A stretch of DNA of 14,519 bases, taken from an uncultured Lachnospiraceae bacterium. Lineage in GTDB: Bacteria > Bacillota > Clostridia > Lachnospirales > Lachnospiraceae. The DNA is taken from contig CAJUHG010000069.1 of the NCBI GenBank assembly GCA_910586005.1, positions 1 to 14,519 on the forward strand. The letters run 5' to 3'. Positions 1-8,021 of the stretch are shown here, piece by piece. The notes under the pieces are model-generated. The model saw only the letters and a program-made list of their open reading frames with translations. It was not told the origin of the DNA and did not search any database. Position 1 is the stretch's first letter. Every line of letters starts with the position of its first letter. The translations under genes and the position numbers were made by a program.

Positions 1-142
1 TAAATCAAAGATTTAGGGATAGAGGAAACATGGAATTTAAAATAGTACGATTGATTTTTATGAGCGTTATGGATGGAATTTTTTATGTATGGTGCAAGGT
101 GATGAAGAAACAGATATAAGTAGAATGTATATGCACAAACTG
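1..142 (+). pseudogene. Remnant of a GNAT-type acetyltransferase C-terminus
   Basis: Frame 1 (from position 4) reads IKDLGIEETWNLK and stops at 43-45. Frame 2 from position 41 reads NSTIDFYERYGWNFL and continues through CMVQGDEE to HKL and a stop at 140-142. A 'DLGIEE' segment followed by an 'N..I.FYERYGW' segment is the usual order near the end of GNAT acetyltransferases, where the second segment contacts acetyl-CoA. The two pieces lie in different frames with sequence missing between them, so this looks like a frameshifted, internally deleted gene end whose 5' part lies outside the window. The 29-codon ATG ORF starting at position 30 is less convincing. The call rests on motif memory alone. 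Confidence 0.35.
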
Positions 143-260
143 TGAAAATTGAAATTTATATTATATAAATGGGAAAGCACATTAGGATTATATAAAGGGA
201 TTTATTATCCAAAAAAATAAGAAAGTTTTATAAAAAAGTAATATTTGGTGAGGGAAAGTT

Positions 261-653
261 TTGGAAAAAGAAATGTATAAAAACATAAGTGGAATAGATA
301 TATTTTGGAAATATTTTCCTGATAAGCCTTGGCATTATTTTCATGATATTTTAGAATTCAGGTGGTATAAAGAATTTGATTATACAGAATGGTGCGACCG
401 AACTTATGTTGAGTTGAAAATGTCAGATTTAAATGGTCTAGATATTGTACTTTTTAAATTAATAGATGCATCTGGGGAAGGAATATATAAATTAAATGGA
501 TGGATTTCTGGACTTGATATTTTAAATCTTAGATATGGAGCAACATGGATAGAAGAGCAATATGAATTAATTGATTTTGAAGAAAATAATTTGCATTTCT
601 ATTGTAATGAGATAGAAATAAAAGTTATTGCTGTAAATGGGAAAGATATCTGA
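261..653 (+). CDS. Hypothetical protein, 130 aa, acidic and aromatic-rich
   Basis: I do not recognise this family. It is a soluble-looking protein with no signal peptide or membrane segment. It is rich in Trp, Tyr and Phe near the N-terminus (FWKYFPDKPWHYFHDILEF, residues 15-33) and acidic overall. The start is taken as TTG at 261 because a GAGGG ribosome site (250-254) sits 6 nt upstream; the in-frame ATG at 273 would be 18 nt away. Codon use fits the AT-rich surroundings. Its size, acidity and setting among decayed fragments are compatible with a stranded immunity-type protein, but this is a guess from context only. No neighbour on the plus strand is close enough to form an operon. Confidence 0.6.
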   Translation: MEKEMYKNISGIDIFWKYFPDKPWHYFHDILEFRWYKEFDYTEWCDRTYVELKMSDLNGLDIVLFKLIDASGEGIYKLNGWISGLDILNLRYGATWIEEQYELIDFEENNLHFYCNEIEIKVIAVNGKDI

Positions 654-868
654 TAATGGAGGAAAAAAATCTGTCAGTAAAACAGATTGTAACAGGGAAT
701 TAAAAAAGCGTGAATGTCTGAAAGAAGTGGACAAGTTTGCCCTTACTAATGCCATTTATCACATAAAAGCAAAACTGCATAGAAAATTCATATACAGATA
801 AAGTCTACAACCATATTACAGATTCCAAGCAGGAAATATTTATATCTGTGCTTGTGAAAACAAAATAG
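637..868 (+). other. Possible decayed coding stretch
   Basis: This fills the gap between the 130-aa gene and the NADAR gene. One open frame runs from ATG 637 to TAA 799-801 (54 codons, including KTDCNRELKKRECLKEVDKF). A second frame, open from about 767 to a TAG at 866-868, reads KQNCIENSYTDKVYNH and on to ISVLVKTK. Both look protein-like, and joining them needs a single frameshift near 767-780. No ribosome site precedes 637, which overlaps the end of the previous gene. It may be one broken small gene or chance open reading frames. I recognise no family. Confidence 0.2.
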
Positions 869-907
869 GAAGAACTATCACATAGGAATAAAAACGTATT
901 ATTCTTT

Positions 908-1561
908 TTATTTATAACTAGAATATACTATATCCAGAAACGCTTCTTTACTTTTCAAGGCTTCTTTCAGTAATCCTTGTTTTTGTAATGAAACATAGAT
1001 AGCAGCAGCTTCTGCTTGGCAGTTTATAGATTTTTGTGGATTGAAAACAATATCTGTAAAAGCATCATAAGTTAGAATTTGTTCTGCCAAATCGGAATGC
1101 ATACATAATGTATTAATATATAGCCAATGATAAAAGTAAGTTTTAGGTTCTATGCCAAATATTTGCTGATTCATATTAAATGCAATTATTTTGCCACTAT
1201 TTTTTAGACGTTCATCTTTTTTTGCAGCTTTAGAAGAAACATCTAGTAAATCTTTATAAGGACCTCCTTTTTCAAATACCTTACTTGATTGAAAAACAGA
1301 TTCAACAGAAAATTCTTTTCCGCTATTTGTTTTTATTGTAAGATTGAAAGCACTTAATTTGATACCTAATTCACTTTCTGATTTACTAGATATTTCTAAA
1401 ATTTTTTTATTTGCATTTTTCATAGCAAATGCTTGATGTAGACTATTAATACTTCTTTGTTTTTGTTTATTTGAAAATCCATTAAAAAATTCAAATTCTA
1501 TGTTTTCGCGAATGCAATATCTATTATCTAAAGATACTACAAATACAGGTCTGATTGCCAT
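908..1561 (-). CDS. NADAR-domain ADP-ribosyl glycohydrolase, DarT1-associated antitoxin type
   Basis: 217 aa. NADAR proteins of this type remove ADP-ribose that DarT1 toxins attach to guanine bases in DNA, and so act as the antitoxin of DarT1-NADAR systems. Seen here: the family-like start MAIRPVFVVSL, SAFNL at residues 70-74, the NADAR pattern SVESVFQSSKVF at 85-96, KTYFYHWLYIN at 140-150, and FTDIVFNPQKSINCQA at 168-183. The length is normal for the family and the frame is intact. The start is set at ATG 1561-1559, with GGAG 6 nt upstream and the family's usual N-terminus; an in-frame ATG at 1597 would overlap the preceding gene. It lies 25 bp behind the Ltp lipoprotein gene and probably shares its transcript. 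No DarT-like toxin is visible on either side. Family assignment is from memory of the conserved blocks; the reaction is known for relatives, not shown here. Confidence 0.85.
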   Translation of the reverse strand: MAIRPVFVVSLDNRYCIRENIEFEFFNGFSNKQKQRSINSLHQAFAMKNANKKILEISSKSESELGIKLSAFNLTIKTNSGKEFSVESVFQSSKVFEKGGPYKDLLDVSSKAAKKDERLKNSGKIIAFNMNQQIFGIEPKTYFYHWLYINTLCMHSDLAEQILTYDAFTDIVFNPQKSINCQAEAAAIYVSLQKQGLLKEALKSKEAFLDIVYSSYK

Positions 1562-1586
1562 AAAAATCTCCAATTTATTTAAACAC

Positions 1587-2774
1587 TCAATATCCATTTG
1601 CTGTTACACCATACACTGCTTGTTCATAAGTAAATCCATCATATTCTAATTGTTGTATAAGCTCTTCACGTGAAAAAGATAAATAATTTAAGTATTCCTT
1701 TGCCTTTTTCAAGGCTTGTTCTTTCCAATCAATATTACAATGGTCTACTGCATAGATAGCTTCTTCCTCTGTAAAGTTATCATATTTTAATTGTGTTATC
1801 ATTCCAGTGTATGAAAATGCTAAGTAATCAAAATAAGCCTTTGCCTTTTTCAAGGCTTGTTCTTTCCAGTCAACGTTACAATGATCTGCTGCATAGGTAG
1901 CTTCTTCCTCAGAAAACTGATCAAATACTAATTGTTCTATTAATCCTTGATAAGAAAATGGGATAAGATTTAAATACTCTTTTGCTTTACGCAAGGCAGC
2001 AATTTCTTGTTCAGATTCTTTTATTGGGTTTTCTTGGTTTGTTTTATTTTCTTGGTCTGTTTTATTTTCTTGGTCTGTTTTGTTTTTTTGATCTGTTTTG
2101 TTTTTTTGATCTGTTTTGTTTTCTTGATCTGTTTTGTTTTCTTCTATTTTAAATGTTTCACTTTTTTCATTTTTTTTATCAAAATTTGAATTTTTATCTG
2201 ATGTAATCTTTGCATTTGATGCTTCTATATTTGAGAAACGTTCTTTGTAATATTTATTAAAATCCCAAATGGTTTTAAATTCTCCAGATTCTTGTTCTTC
2301 ATCAATTCTTCCTCCCTCTGAACAACAAGCAGCTATGATTGGCATGTGATAGGTATCTGAATAGCCAAGATATGAACCAAAAACGCGAATATTTTTTTTC
2401 AATAATTCATCTGCTACTTGTTCATCTTTTTCTGGTTTGTCAGTTAAGGAAACTACCCAATCTTTTCCATCTTCTTGACTTAAAATAAAACCAAGAAAAT
2501 CCTCTTCTTCAATTTTTGTAGTTGATTCTCCCTCAACAAAAATAAGTGTATCCATTAATTTTCTTTTTTTAGTAGAAGAATTAAAGTTTTCATAATCTGC
2601 TTTTTCAAAGCCATCAATTTTTCTAGATTCTTCTTTATTTGATTCTGTAGTAATATGTTCATTATTTGTTGAAGTGGTAGTAACAGTTTTTTCTAAATTT
2701 TGTTTTATATTATGGTTCCCACATCCACACAATAGGATTGTAATTACTATTAATATTGATAATCTTTTTTTCAT
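1587..2774 (-). CDS. Ltp-family surface lipoprotein with three C-terminal Ltp repeats
   Basis: 395 aa. The start is ATG 2774-2772, preceded by a GGGGGG ribosome site 8 nt upstream; the longer frame to 2870 lacks one and would bury the signal peptide. MKKRLSILIVITILL plus the lipobox LCGC (Cys18) marks a lipoprotein anchored on the outer face of the membrane. Residues 70-155 look like a small beta-rich (OB/tRNA_anti-like) domain, a weak call. Residues 213-248 are six NKTDQ(E/K) hexapeptides forming a hydrophilic linker. Residues about 258-395 are three ~47-aa Ltp repeats (e.g. ALKKAKEYLNYLSFS, with ...QLEYDGFTYEQAVYGV), as in the host cell surface-exposed lipoprotein family. A phage TP-J34 member blocks DNA injection by superinfecting phage. 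Most chromosomal relatives have no proven role. The NADAR gene follows 25 bp downstream. Confidence 0.85.
   Translation of the reverse strand: MKKRLSILIVITILLCGCGNHNIKQNLEKTVTTTSTNNEHITTESNKEESRKIDGFEKADYENFNSSTKKRKLMDTLIFVEGESTTKIEEEDFLGFILSQEDGKDWVVSLTDKPEKDEQVADELLKKNIRVFGSYLGYSDTYHMPIIAACCSEGGRIDEEQESGEFKTIWDFNKYYKERFSNIEASNAKITSDKNSNFDKKNEKSETFKIEENKTDQENKTDQKNKTDQKNKTDQENKTDQENKTNQENPIKESEQEIAALRKAKEYLNLIPFSYQGLIEQLVFDQFSEEEATYAADHCNVDWKEQALKKAKAYFDYLAFSYTGMITQLKYDNFTEEEAIYAVDHCNIDWKEQALKKAKEYLNYLSFSREELIQQLEYDGFTYEQAVYGVTANGY
2031..2138 (-). repeat. 18-bp coding tandem repeat (six units)
   Basis: Six in-frame 18-bp units encode NKTDQE/K (the last is NKTNQE), residues 213-248 of the Ltp lipoprotein. 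Two units carry a K for E change and a longer T run; the others are near identical. The array separates the membrane-side domain from the Ltp repeats and is prone to slippage in steps of six residues without breaking the frame. Confidence 0.9.
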
Positions 2775-3109
2775 GTGTCTAACCCCCCTTCTGTTATTAG
2801 AAAAGATGTTTTTCTTCTTTTTTGATAGAATCCTCATCTTTATAGGCAGTGAGTAATTAAATTCTTTCAAATGTATATGTTCTTGAGTTTTAAAAATTCC
2901 TTAGTATTCTTTTTATATGTATATTTTACCATAAAATCGTAACGATTTCGATAAGTAAAAGTACTATTTTTAAAAAATATTTTATAAAAGTTCACAATAG
3001 CATGTATTTGAAAATATTACCAATGATATAATAGAATTTATTATGGTTAGATTTGTGTTAGATGGAACAAAAGAAAAGTTATAAAATTTGATAAAACAAT
3101 TATTAAGCC
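2775..3109. other. Gene-free AT-rich interval, upstream of the Ltp lipoprotein
   Basis: I see no gene in these 335 bp. The interval must contain the promoter of the minus-strand Ltp lipoprotein/NADAR pair, but no box pair fits the sigma-A consensus well enough to place it. TAAAAT and TATAAA boxes occur without a matching -35 at 16-18 bp. The only ordered structure is the palindrome at 2934-2948. No convincing hairpin plus T-run terminator follows the acetyltransferase gene that ends at 3110. Confidence 0.5.
2934..2948. promoter_or_regulatory. Short perfect palindrome, possible operator
   Basis: AAATCG-TAA-CGATTT is a perfect 6-bp dyad with a 3-bp centre, about 160 bp upstream of the Ltp lipoprotein start. 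Its size and symmetry fit a binding site for a dimeric repressor, and it stands out by its two CpG steps in otherwise pure AT sequence. I cannot name a regulator, and no cognate regulator gene is in the window. Confidence 0.3.
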
Positions 3110-3523
3110 TTAAACTTGATTTATTTTTCTAAGGATTCTACAGGGATTTCCTACAGCAACACAATTGTCAGGAATATCTTTTGTTACAACGCTGCCTGCA
3201 CCTATAACACTTCCATTTCCTATAGTTACATTAGGAAGAACAATAACTCCTCCGCCAATCCAGCAACCATCTCCAATTTTTACAGGTAAAGCATATGTTT
3301 GATAAAAATATGCTTTGCTTTCAGGAGTCCAATTAGAAGTAAGGCGTTCTGAAAGTTCGATAGGGTGGGTTGCTGTATAAATTTGTACATTTGATGCTAT
3401 TAGAACGTTATTACCTATTTGTATTTTATTACAATCAACGAAGGTGCAATTCATATTAATGGAAACATTTGTTCCTATGTGTATATTACAATCATAGTCA
3501 CATAAAATTTGTGTGTTTTTCAT
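3110..3523 (-). CDS. Hexapeptide-repeat O-acetyltransferase, N-terminally short Maa/LacA type
   Basis: 137 aa. The left-handed beta-helix repeats ([LIV]G.[NG].) run through most of the protein: IHIGTNV, IQIGNNV, VKIGDGCWIGGGV and VTIGNGSVIGAGSVVTKDIP, ending in VGNPCRILRKI. THP at residues 52-54 holds the His (His53) that is catalytic in maltose/galactoside acetyltransferases. Full relatives have about 185-200 aa. Here the homology starts at CDYDCNIHIG, so roughly 60 N-terminal residues (the helical Maa domain) are missing. No ribosome site precedes ATG 3523, and an in-frame TAA lies two codons upstream. It may be a short form or a 5'-deleted remnant next to the palindrome at 3550-3613. An acyl acceptor cannot be named. 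Confidence 0.7.
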   Translation of the reverse strand: MKNTQILCDYDCNIHIGTNVSINMNCTFVDCNKIQIGNNVLIASNVQIYTATHPIELSERLTSNWTPESKAYFYQTYALPVKIGDGCWIGGGVIVLPNVTIGNGSVIGAGSVVTKDIPDNCVAVGNPCRILRKINQV

Positions 3524-3549
3524 ATATTATATTTTCATAAGTACATTAA

Positions 3550-3613
3550 TTTTTCTTCTATAGGAAGATACTTTCACACTTTTTAGTGAAAAGATATTTC
3601 CTATAGAAAAAAA
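3550..3613. repeat. 64-bp imperfect palindrome between activase and acetyltransferase genes
   Basis: The core arms 3556-3566 and 3598-3608 (TTCTATAGGAA / TTCCTATAGAA) are perfectly complementary. The pairing extends outward through T-run/A-run (3550-3554 with 3609-3613, one bulged C) and inward, with bulges, through CTTTCAC/GTGAAAAG to a small loop. It lies 12 bp past the stop of the activase gene. It may be that gene's terminator, but no T-run follows the hairpin outside the stem in either direction. A small non-autonomous element is also possible. Confidence 0.65.
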
Positions 3614-3625
3614 CATTTTCTATTA

Positions 3626-6600
3626 CTATGCATCTACTTTTTCTTGTTCCTGTACTAGATTTTTCTGAGCAGTAGACAACATTAGTTTAATACGATTTAA
3701 TTGATTTACTTCAGAAGCTCCTGGGTCATAGTCAATGGCTACAATATTAGATAATGGATAGCGATGACGAATCTCCTTGATAACGCCTTTTCCTACAATA
3801 TGATTTGGTAAACAGCCAAAGGGCTGTGTACATATAATATTATTGGTTCCAGAATGAATAAGTTCTAACATTTCTCCTGTTAAAAACCAACCTTCTCCTG
3901 TCTGATTTCCTTGAGAAACAATGGGAGAAGCATATTCTGCTAAAGTTTCGATTTTTATAGGAGGATGAAAATGGTGACTTTTTTCAAATTCTTTTCGTGC
4001 AGTACTTCTAAGCCATTCTAAAAATTTAATACCTAAATTCGCGTTGCGAGCAACAGATTTTTTTAGTCCAAGTTTTTCAGCTCTAAAGTTCTGATTATAA
4101 AAGCAGTAAAGTAGAAAATCTGTTAAGTCAGGAACAACTGCCTCTGCACCTTCTGCTTCTAATAGTTCTACTAAATAATTGTTAGCGGCAGGAAGGAATT
4201 TTACCAGAATTTCTCCCACAATACCTACTTTGGGCTTTTTTTCATCTGTTATAGGAAGATGATCAAAGTCTCTAATGATTTCTTTACAGTATTTTTTAAA
4301 TTTCTGGTGAGAGCAAGGTTTTTTACTAGATACAAATGAAATGCATTTTTCTTTCCATTTTTCATGTAATTTGTTTGCAGCACCAGGAACTGTTTCATAA
4401 GGTCTCATGCGATATAAACAGCGCATGAAAATATCCCCAAAAGTTAATGCATACAATCCTTTTTGTATCAAAGGTAACGTGAATTTAAAACCAGGATTAT
4501 CTTCTAATCCGCTTAAATTCACAGAAATAACAGGAATGTCAGGATATCCAGCTTTTTCTAAAGCACGTCGAATGAATCCAATGTAGTTGGAAGCCCTACA
4601 TCCACCTCCAGTCTGAGTGATAATTACTGCTGTTTTAGTTAGATCATATTTCCCAGATAATATAGCATCCATAATCTGTCCTACTACCATAAGAGAAGGA
4701 TAACAAGCATCATTGTTCACATATTTTAATCCCATATCTACAGCTGTTTTTCCATTGTTGTTTAGAACTACCATATGATAGCCTGCAGACTGAAAGGCAG
4801 GCTGCAGCAATTCAAAATGGATGGGTGACATCTGTGGACAAAGAATCGTATAGTTTTTCCGCATTTCTTCTGTAAATACTACACGTTTATAACTAGAAGG
4901 CACAATATTCTGACAAGTTTTTTGTTTTTCTTTTACTCTAAGCGCTGACAAAAGAGAACGAATCCTAATACGGGCAGCACCTAGATTATTTACCTCATCA
5001 ATTTTTAGGCAAGTATAAATTTTACCAGATTTTGATAAAATATCATTTACTTGATCAGTAGTAACAGCGTCTAATCCACAACCAAAAGAATTTAATTGAA
5101 TTAAATCTAAATCTTCTCTTGTTTTTACAAAATTTGCTGCAGCATATAAGCGAGAGTGATACATCCACTGGTCCATAACTAGCAATGGCCGCTCTACTTT
5201 ATGTAAATGAGAAATAGAATCTTCTGTCAAAACAGCGATACCATAAGAAGTAATTAAGTCTGGAATGCCATGATGAATTTCAGGGTCTACATGATAGGGA
5301 CGTCCTGCAAGTACAATTCCTCTATGTCCAGTTTCTTTCATATATTTTAAGGTTTCTTCTCCTTTGCGGCGGATATCCTCACGCATAAATCCAAGTTCCT
5401 GCCAACCTGCATCTACAGCAGTTTGAATTTCCTCTTTAGAAATGGAAAACTCTTTTTGAAATACTATTTTTAATTGTGTAGCTAAATCTTCTTTGGAGGC
5501 GAAAGACATAAAAGGATTTAAAAACTTTACTTTTCCAGAAGTGATTTCATCTACATTATTTTTAATATTTTCTGCATAAGAGGTTACAATTGGACAATTG
5601 TAGTGATTATTAGAATCTGGAAATTCATTCCGCTCATATGGAATACAAGGATAAAAAATAAAATTCACTTGGTTTTGGATTAACCAAGAGATATGTCCAT
5701 GAGCTAATTTTGCAGGATAACATTCTGATTCACTTGGAATAGATTCAATTCCAAGTTCATAAATTTTTCTAGTGGATTGTGGAGAGAGTATCACTCGAAA
5801 TTTTAAAGTTTTGAAAAATATCGCCCAAAAAGGATAATTTTCATACATATTTAATACTCTAGGAATTCCTACTGTTCCACGAAACGCCTCTTTGATAGGA
5901 AGAGGAATGTAATTGAAAATACGCTTATTTTTATAGTCAAATAGATTTGGAATCTGTTCTTTGTTTTTTTCCTTTCCAAGCCCCTTTTCACAACGGTTTC
6001 CAGTAATAAAACTGCGATTACCAGTAAAGTGGTTGATAGTTAAAAGGCAATGATTTGTACAGCCTTGGCAGCGTGTCAATTTTGTTTCTACTTTTAGATG
6101 TTCAATATCTTGCATGGAAAGCATTGTGGTAGAGGGCGTATCTTTATATCTTTCTTTTGCAATTAGAGCGGCACCAAAAGCCCCCATAATTCCAGCGATA
6201 TCAGGACGTATGGCTTCACAGCCGGATATTTTTTCAAAACTTCTCAATACAGCATCATTATAAAAGGTTCCTCCCTGTACAACAATATGCTTCCCAAGGT
6301 CCTTAGCATCTGATACTTTAATCACCTTAAAAAGGGCATTTTTAATTACAGAGTAAGCAAGTCCAGCAGAAATATCAGAAACTTCTGCACCTTCTTTTTG
6401 CGCCTGTTTTACTTTAGAATTCATAAATACGGTACATCGTGTACCTAAATCAATAGGGTTTCTTGCAAATAGGGCAGCTTCTGCAAAATCTTCTACAGAG
6501 TAATTTAAGGATTTTGCAAAAGTTTCAATAAAAGAACCACATCCTGAAGAACATGCTTCATTTAGTTGTACACTATCTACGGTTTGATTTTTGATTTTAA

Positions 6601-7891
6601 TACATTTCATATCTTGTCCGCCAATGTCTAAGATACAATCTACCTCAGGATTAAAGAATGCTGCTGCATAATAGTGGGCAACGGTTTCTACTTCTCCCTC
6701 ATCTAACATAAAGGCAGATTTTAATAGAGCTTCTCCATAGCCAGTAGAACAAGAGTGTACAATATATGCCTGTTCAGGTAATAATGAATATATTTCACGA
6801 ATAGCAGAAATAGCAGTGGTAAGAGGATTCCCATTATTACTACTATAAAAAGAGTATAATAAAGAGCCATTTTCCCCTACAAGAGCTACCTTAGTAGTAG
6901 TGGAGCCAGCATCAATCCCTAAATAACAATTTCCCTGATAATTGGATAAATCTGCAGTTGCTACATGGTGTCTATTGTGACGTTTTTGAAATTTGTTATA
7001 ATCCTCTTGTGTTGCAAATAATGGCTCCATACGTTCTACTTCAAATTCCATATGAATTTCAGAAGAAAGTTTTTGTAAAATATCCTTTAGCGCCACAGAT
7101 ATATTGGATTTGCAATTAAGAGCAGAACCAATGGCTGCAAATAAATGAGAATGTTCTGGTGCAATGATATGTTCTTCATCTAATTTCAAAGTGCGAATAA
7201 ATGCTTTTTTTAATTCTGGTAAAAAATGAAGAGGACCACCTAAAAAAGCTACATGTCCACGTATTGGCTTTCCACATGCGAGTCCAGAAATAGTCTGATT
7301 TACAACTGCTTGAAAAATAGAAGCAGATAAATCTTCCTTAGATGCTCCCTCATTAATCAAAGGCTGAATATCAGATTTTGCAAAGACTCCACAGCGAGCT
7401 GCGATAGGATAAATAGCTTTATAATTTTGGGCATATATATCTAGCCCCGTTGCATCTGTCTGAAGTAAAGAAGCCATCTGATCAATAAAAGAACCCGTAC
7501 CACCTGCACATATCCCATTCATACGCTGTTCTACATTTCCACCTTCAAAATAGATGATTTTTGCATCTTCCCCTCCAAGTTCAATGGCAACATCTGTCTG
7601 AGGTGCATAATCTTGTAAAGCAGAAGCTACAGCAATTACTTCTTGAACAAAAGGAATACCCAGATGTTTTGCAAGAGCTAATCCACCAGATCCAGTAATG
7701 ATAGGAGCTAATAAAATATTTCCAAGTTCGTCTTGTGCTTTTGCAAGTAAATCGGAAAGTGTCTCTCTAATATTTGCAAAATGTCTTTCATAATCTGCAA
7801 ATAGGATATCATTATTGCTATTTAATATTGTTATTTTTACAGTCGTTGAACCAATATCAATACCCAACTTATGTAACGTATGATTTTCCAT
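3626..7891 (-). CDS. Giant fused acyl-CoA dehydratase activase (two BadF/BcrA ATPase domains, DUF2229, dehydratase-like C-terminus)
   Basis: 1421 aa. Activases of this ASKHA family use ATP to fire a low-potential electron into a [4Fe-4S] partner such as 2-hydroxyacyl-CoA dehydratase. Domain 1 (about 5-260) has DIGSTTVK at 12-19 and Cys128 (GICAGGTGSF) and Cys167 (RCGVF). Domain 2 (about 323-578) has GIDAGSTTTK at 325-334 and Cys447 (EACSSGCGSF) and Cys486 (RCTVF). Each pair is 39 residues apart, as in HgdC. Then come a CX2CX3C cluster (608, 611, 615, with Cys634), a DUF2229-type region (about 670-890), and a COG3581-like C-terminus with NDACYPS (1063), TGGGCRAS (1098) and TQPFGC (1360). The start is ATG 7891 with GGAGG 7 nt upstream. 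It is monocistronic and intact; full-length fused relatives exist in Clostridia. The substrate is unknown. Double-cubane-cluster reductase systems are the nearest characterised analogy. Confidence 0.9.
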   Translation of the reverse strand: MENHTLHKLGIDIGSTTVKITILNSNNDILFADYERHFANIRETLSDLLAKAQDELGNILLAPIITGSGGLALAKHLGIPFVQEVIAVASALQDYAPQTDVAIELGGEDAKIIYFEGGNVEQRMNGICAGGTGSFIDQMASLLQTDATGLDIYAQNYKAIYPIAARCGVFAKSDIQPLINEGASKEDLSASIFQAVVNQTISGLACGKPIRGHVAFLGGPLHFLPELKKAFIRTLKLDEEHIIAPEHSHLFAAIGSALNCKSNISVALKDILQKLSSEIHMEFEVERMEPLFATQEDYNKFQKRHNRHHVATADLSNYQGNCYLGIDAGSTTTKVALVGENGSLLYSFYSSNNGNPLTTAISAIREIYSLLPEQAYIVHSCSTGYGEALLKSAFMLDEGEVETVAHYYAAAFFNPEVDCILDIGGQDMKCIKIKNQTVDSVQLNEACSSGCGSFIETFAKSLNYSVEDFAEAALFARNPIDLGTRCTVFMNSKVKQAQKEGAEVSDISAGLAYSVIKNALFKVIKVSDAKDLGKHIVVQGGTFYNDAVLRSFEKISGCEAIRPDIAGIMGAFGAALIAKERYKDTPSTTMLSMQDIEHLKVETKLTRCQGCTNHCLLTINHFTGNRSFITGNRCEKGLGKEKNKEQIPNLFDYKNKRIFNYIPLPIKEAFRGTVGIPRVLNMYENYPFWAIFFKTLKFRVILSPQSTRKIYELGIESIPSESECYPAKLAHGHISWLIQNQVNFIFYPCIPYERNEFPDSNNHYNCPIVTSYAENIKNNVDEITSGKVKFLNPFMSFASKEDLATQLKIVFQKEFSISKEEIQTAVDAGWQELGFMREDIRRKGEETLKYMKETGHRGIVLAGRPYHVDPEIHHGIPDLITSYGIAVLTEDSISHLHKVERPLLVMDQWMYHSRLYAAANFVKTREDLDLIQLNSFGCGLDAVTTDQVNDILSKSGKIYTCLKIDEVNNLGAARIRIRSLLSALRVKEKQKTCQNIVPSSYKRVVFTEEMRKNYTILCPQMSPIHFELLQPAFQSAGYHMVVLNNNGKTAVDMGLKYVNNDACYPSLMVVGQIMDAILSGKYDLTKTAVIITQTGGGCRASNYIGFIRRALEKAGYPDIPVISVNLSGLEDNPGFKFTLPLIQKGLYALTFGDIFMRCLYRMRPYETVPGAANKLHEKWKEKCISFVSSKKPCSHQKFKKYCKEIIRDFDHLPITDEKKPKVGIVGEILVKFLPAANNYLVELLEAEGAEAVVPDLTDFLLYCFYNQNFRAEKLGLKKSVARNANLGIKFLEWLRSTARKEFEKSHHFHPPIKIETLAEYASPIVSQGNQTGEGWFLTGEMLELIHSGTNNIICTQPFGCLPNHIVGKGVIKEIRHRYPLSNIVAIDYDPGASEVNQLNRIKLMLSTAQKNLVQEQEKVDA

Positions 7892-7996
7892 ATTATTTCC
7901 TCCAGGTTTTCTGTAAATTTCTGCTAATGAGAAGGCCCATACATTGATAACCCAAATTTAAACAATGGTATTTTTACTGTTTCTTCTTATTTAATA

Positions 7997-8017
7997 GGTG
8001 TTCTGAAATCGAACACC
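7997..8017. promoter_or_regulatory. Perfect dyad at the activase transcription start (operator or 5' hairpin)
   Basis: GGTGTTC - TGAAATC - GAACACC is a perfect 7-bp inverted repeat with a 7-bp centre; TAATA (7992-7996) and TATTA further out add partial symmetry. It begins 5 bp downstream of the minus-strand -10 box, so it covers the expected +1. It could be a repressor site, or a hairpin at the mRNA 5' end. It is not a LexA box, which has GAAC and GTTC in the opposite order with a 4-bp spacer. Confidence 0.5.
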
Positions 8018-8021
8018 GCTT

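Noticed and set aside
883..901. Terminator-like GAATAA/TTATTC hairpin with a T-run, read on the plus strand
   Set aside because: The stem is six A/T-rich pairs and there is no clear plus-strand gene just upstream; too weak to call.
1..907. DarT toxin partner for the NADAR gene
   Set aside because: No frame on either strand carries DarT-like length or motifs; only short fragments and an unrelated 130-aa ORF are present.
2031..2138. Short regular repeats resembling a CRISPR array
   Set aside because: Units are 18 bp, directly abutting without spacers, and in frame with the lipoprotein gene.
7997..8017. LexA (SOS) box
   Set aside because: Firmicute LexA sites read GAAC-N4-GTTC; here the half-sites are in the opposite order with a 7-bp centre.
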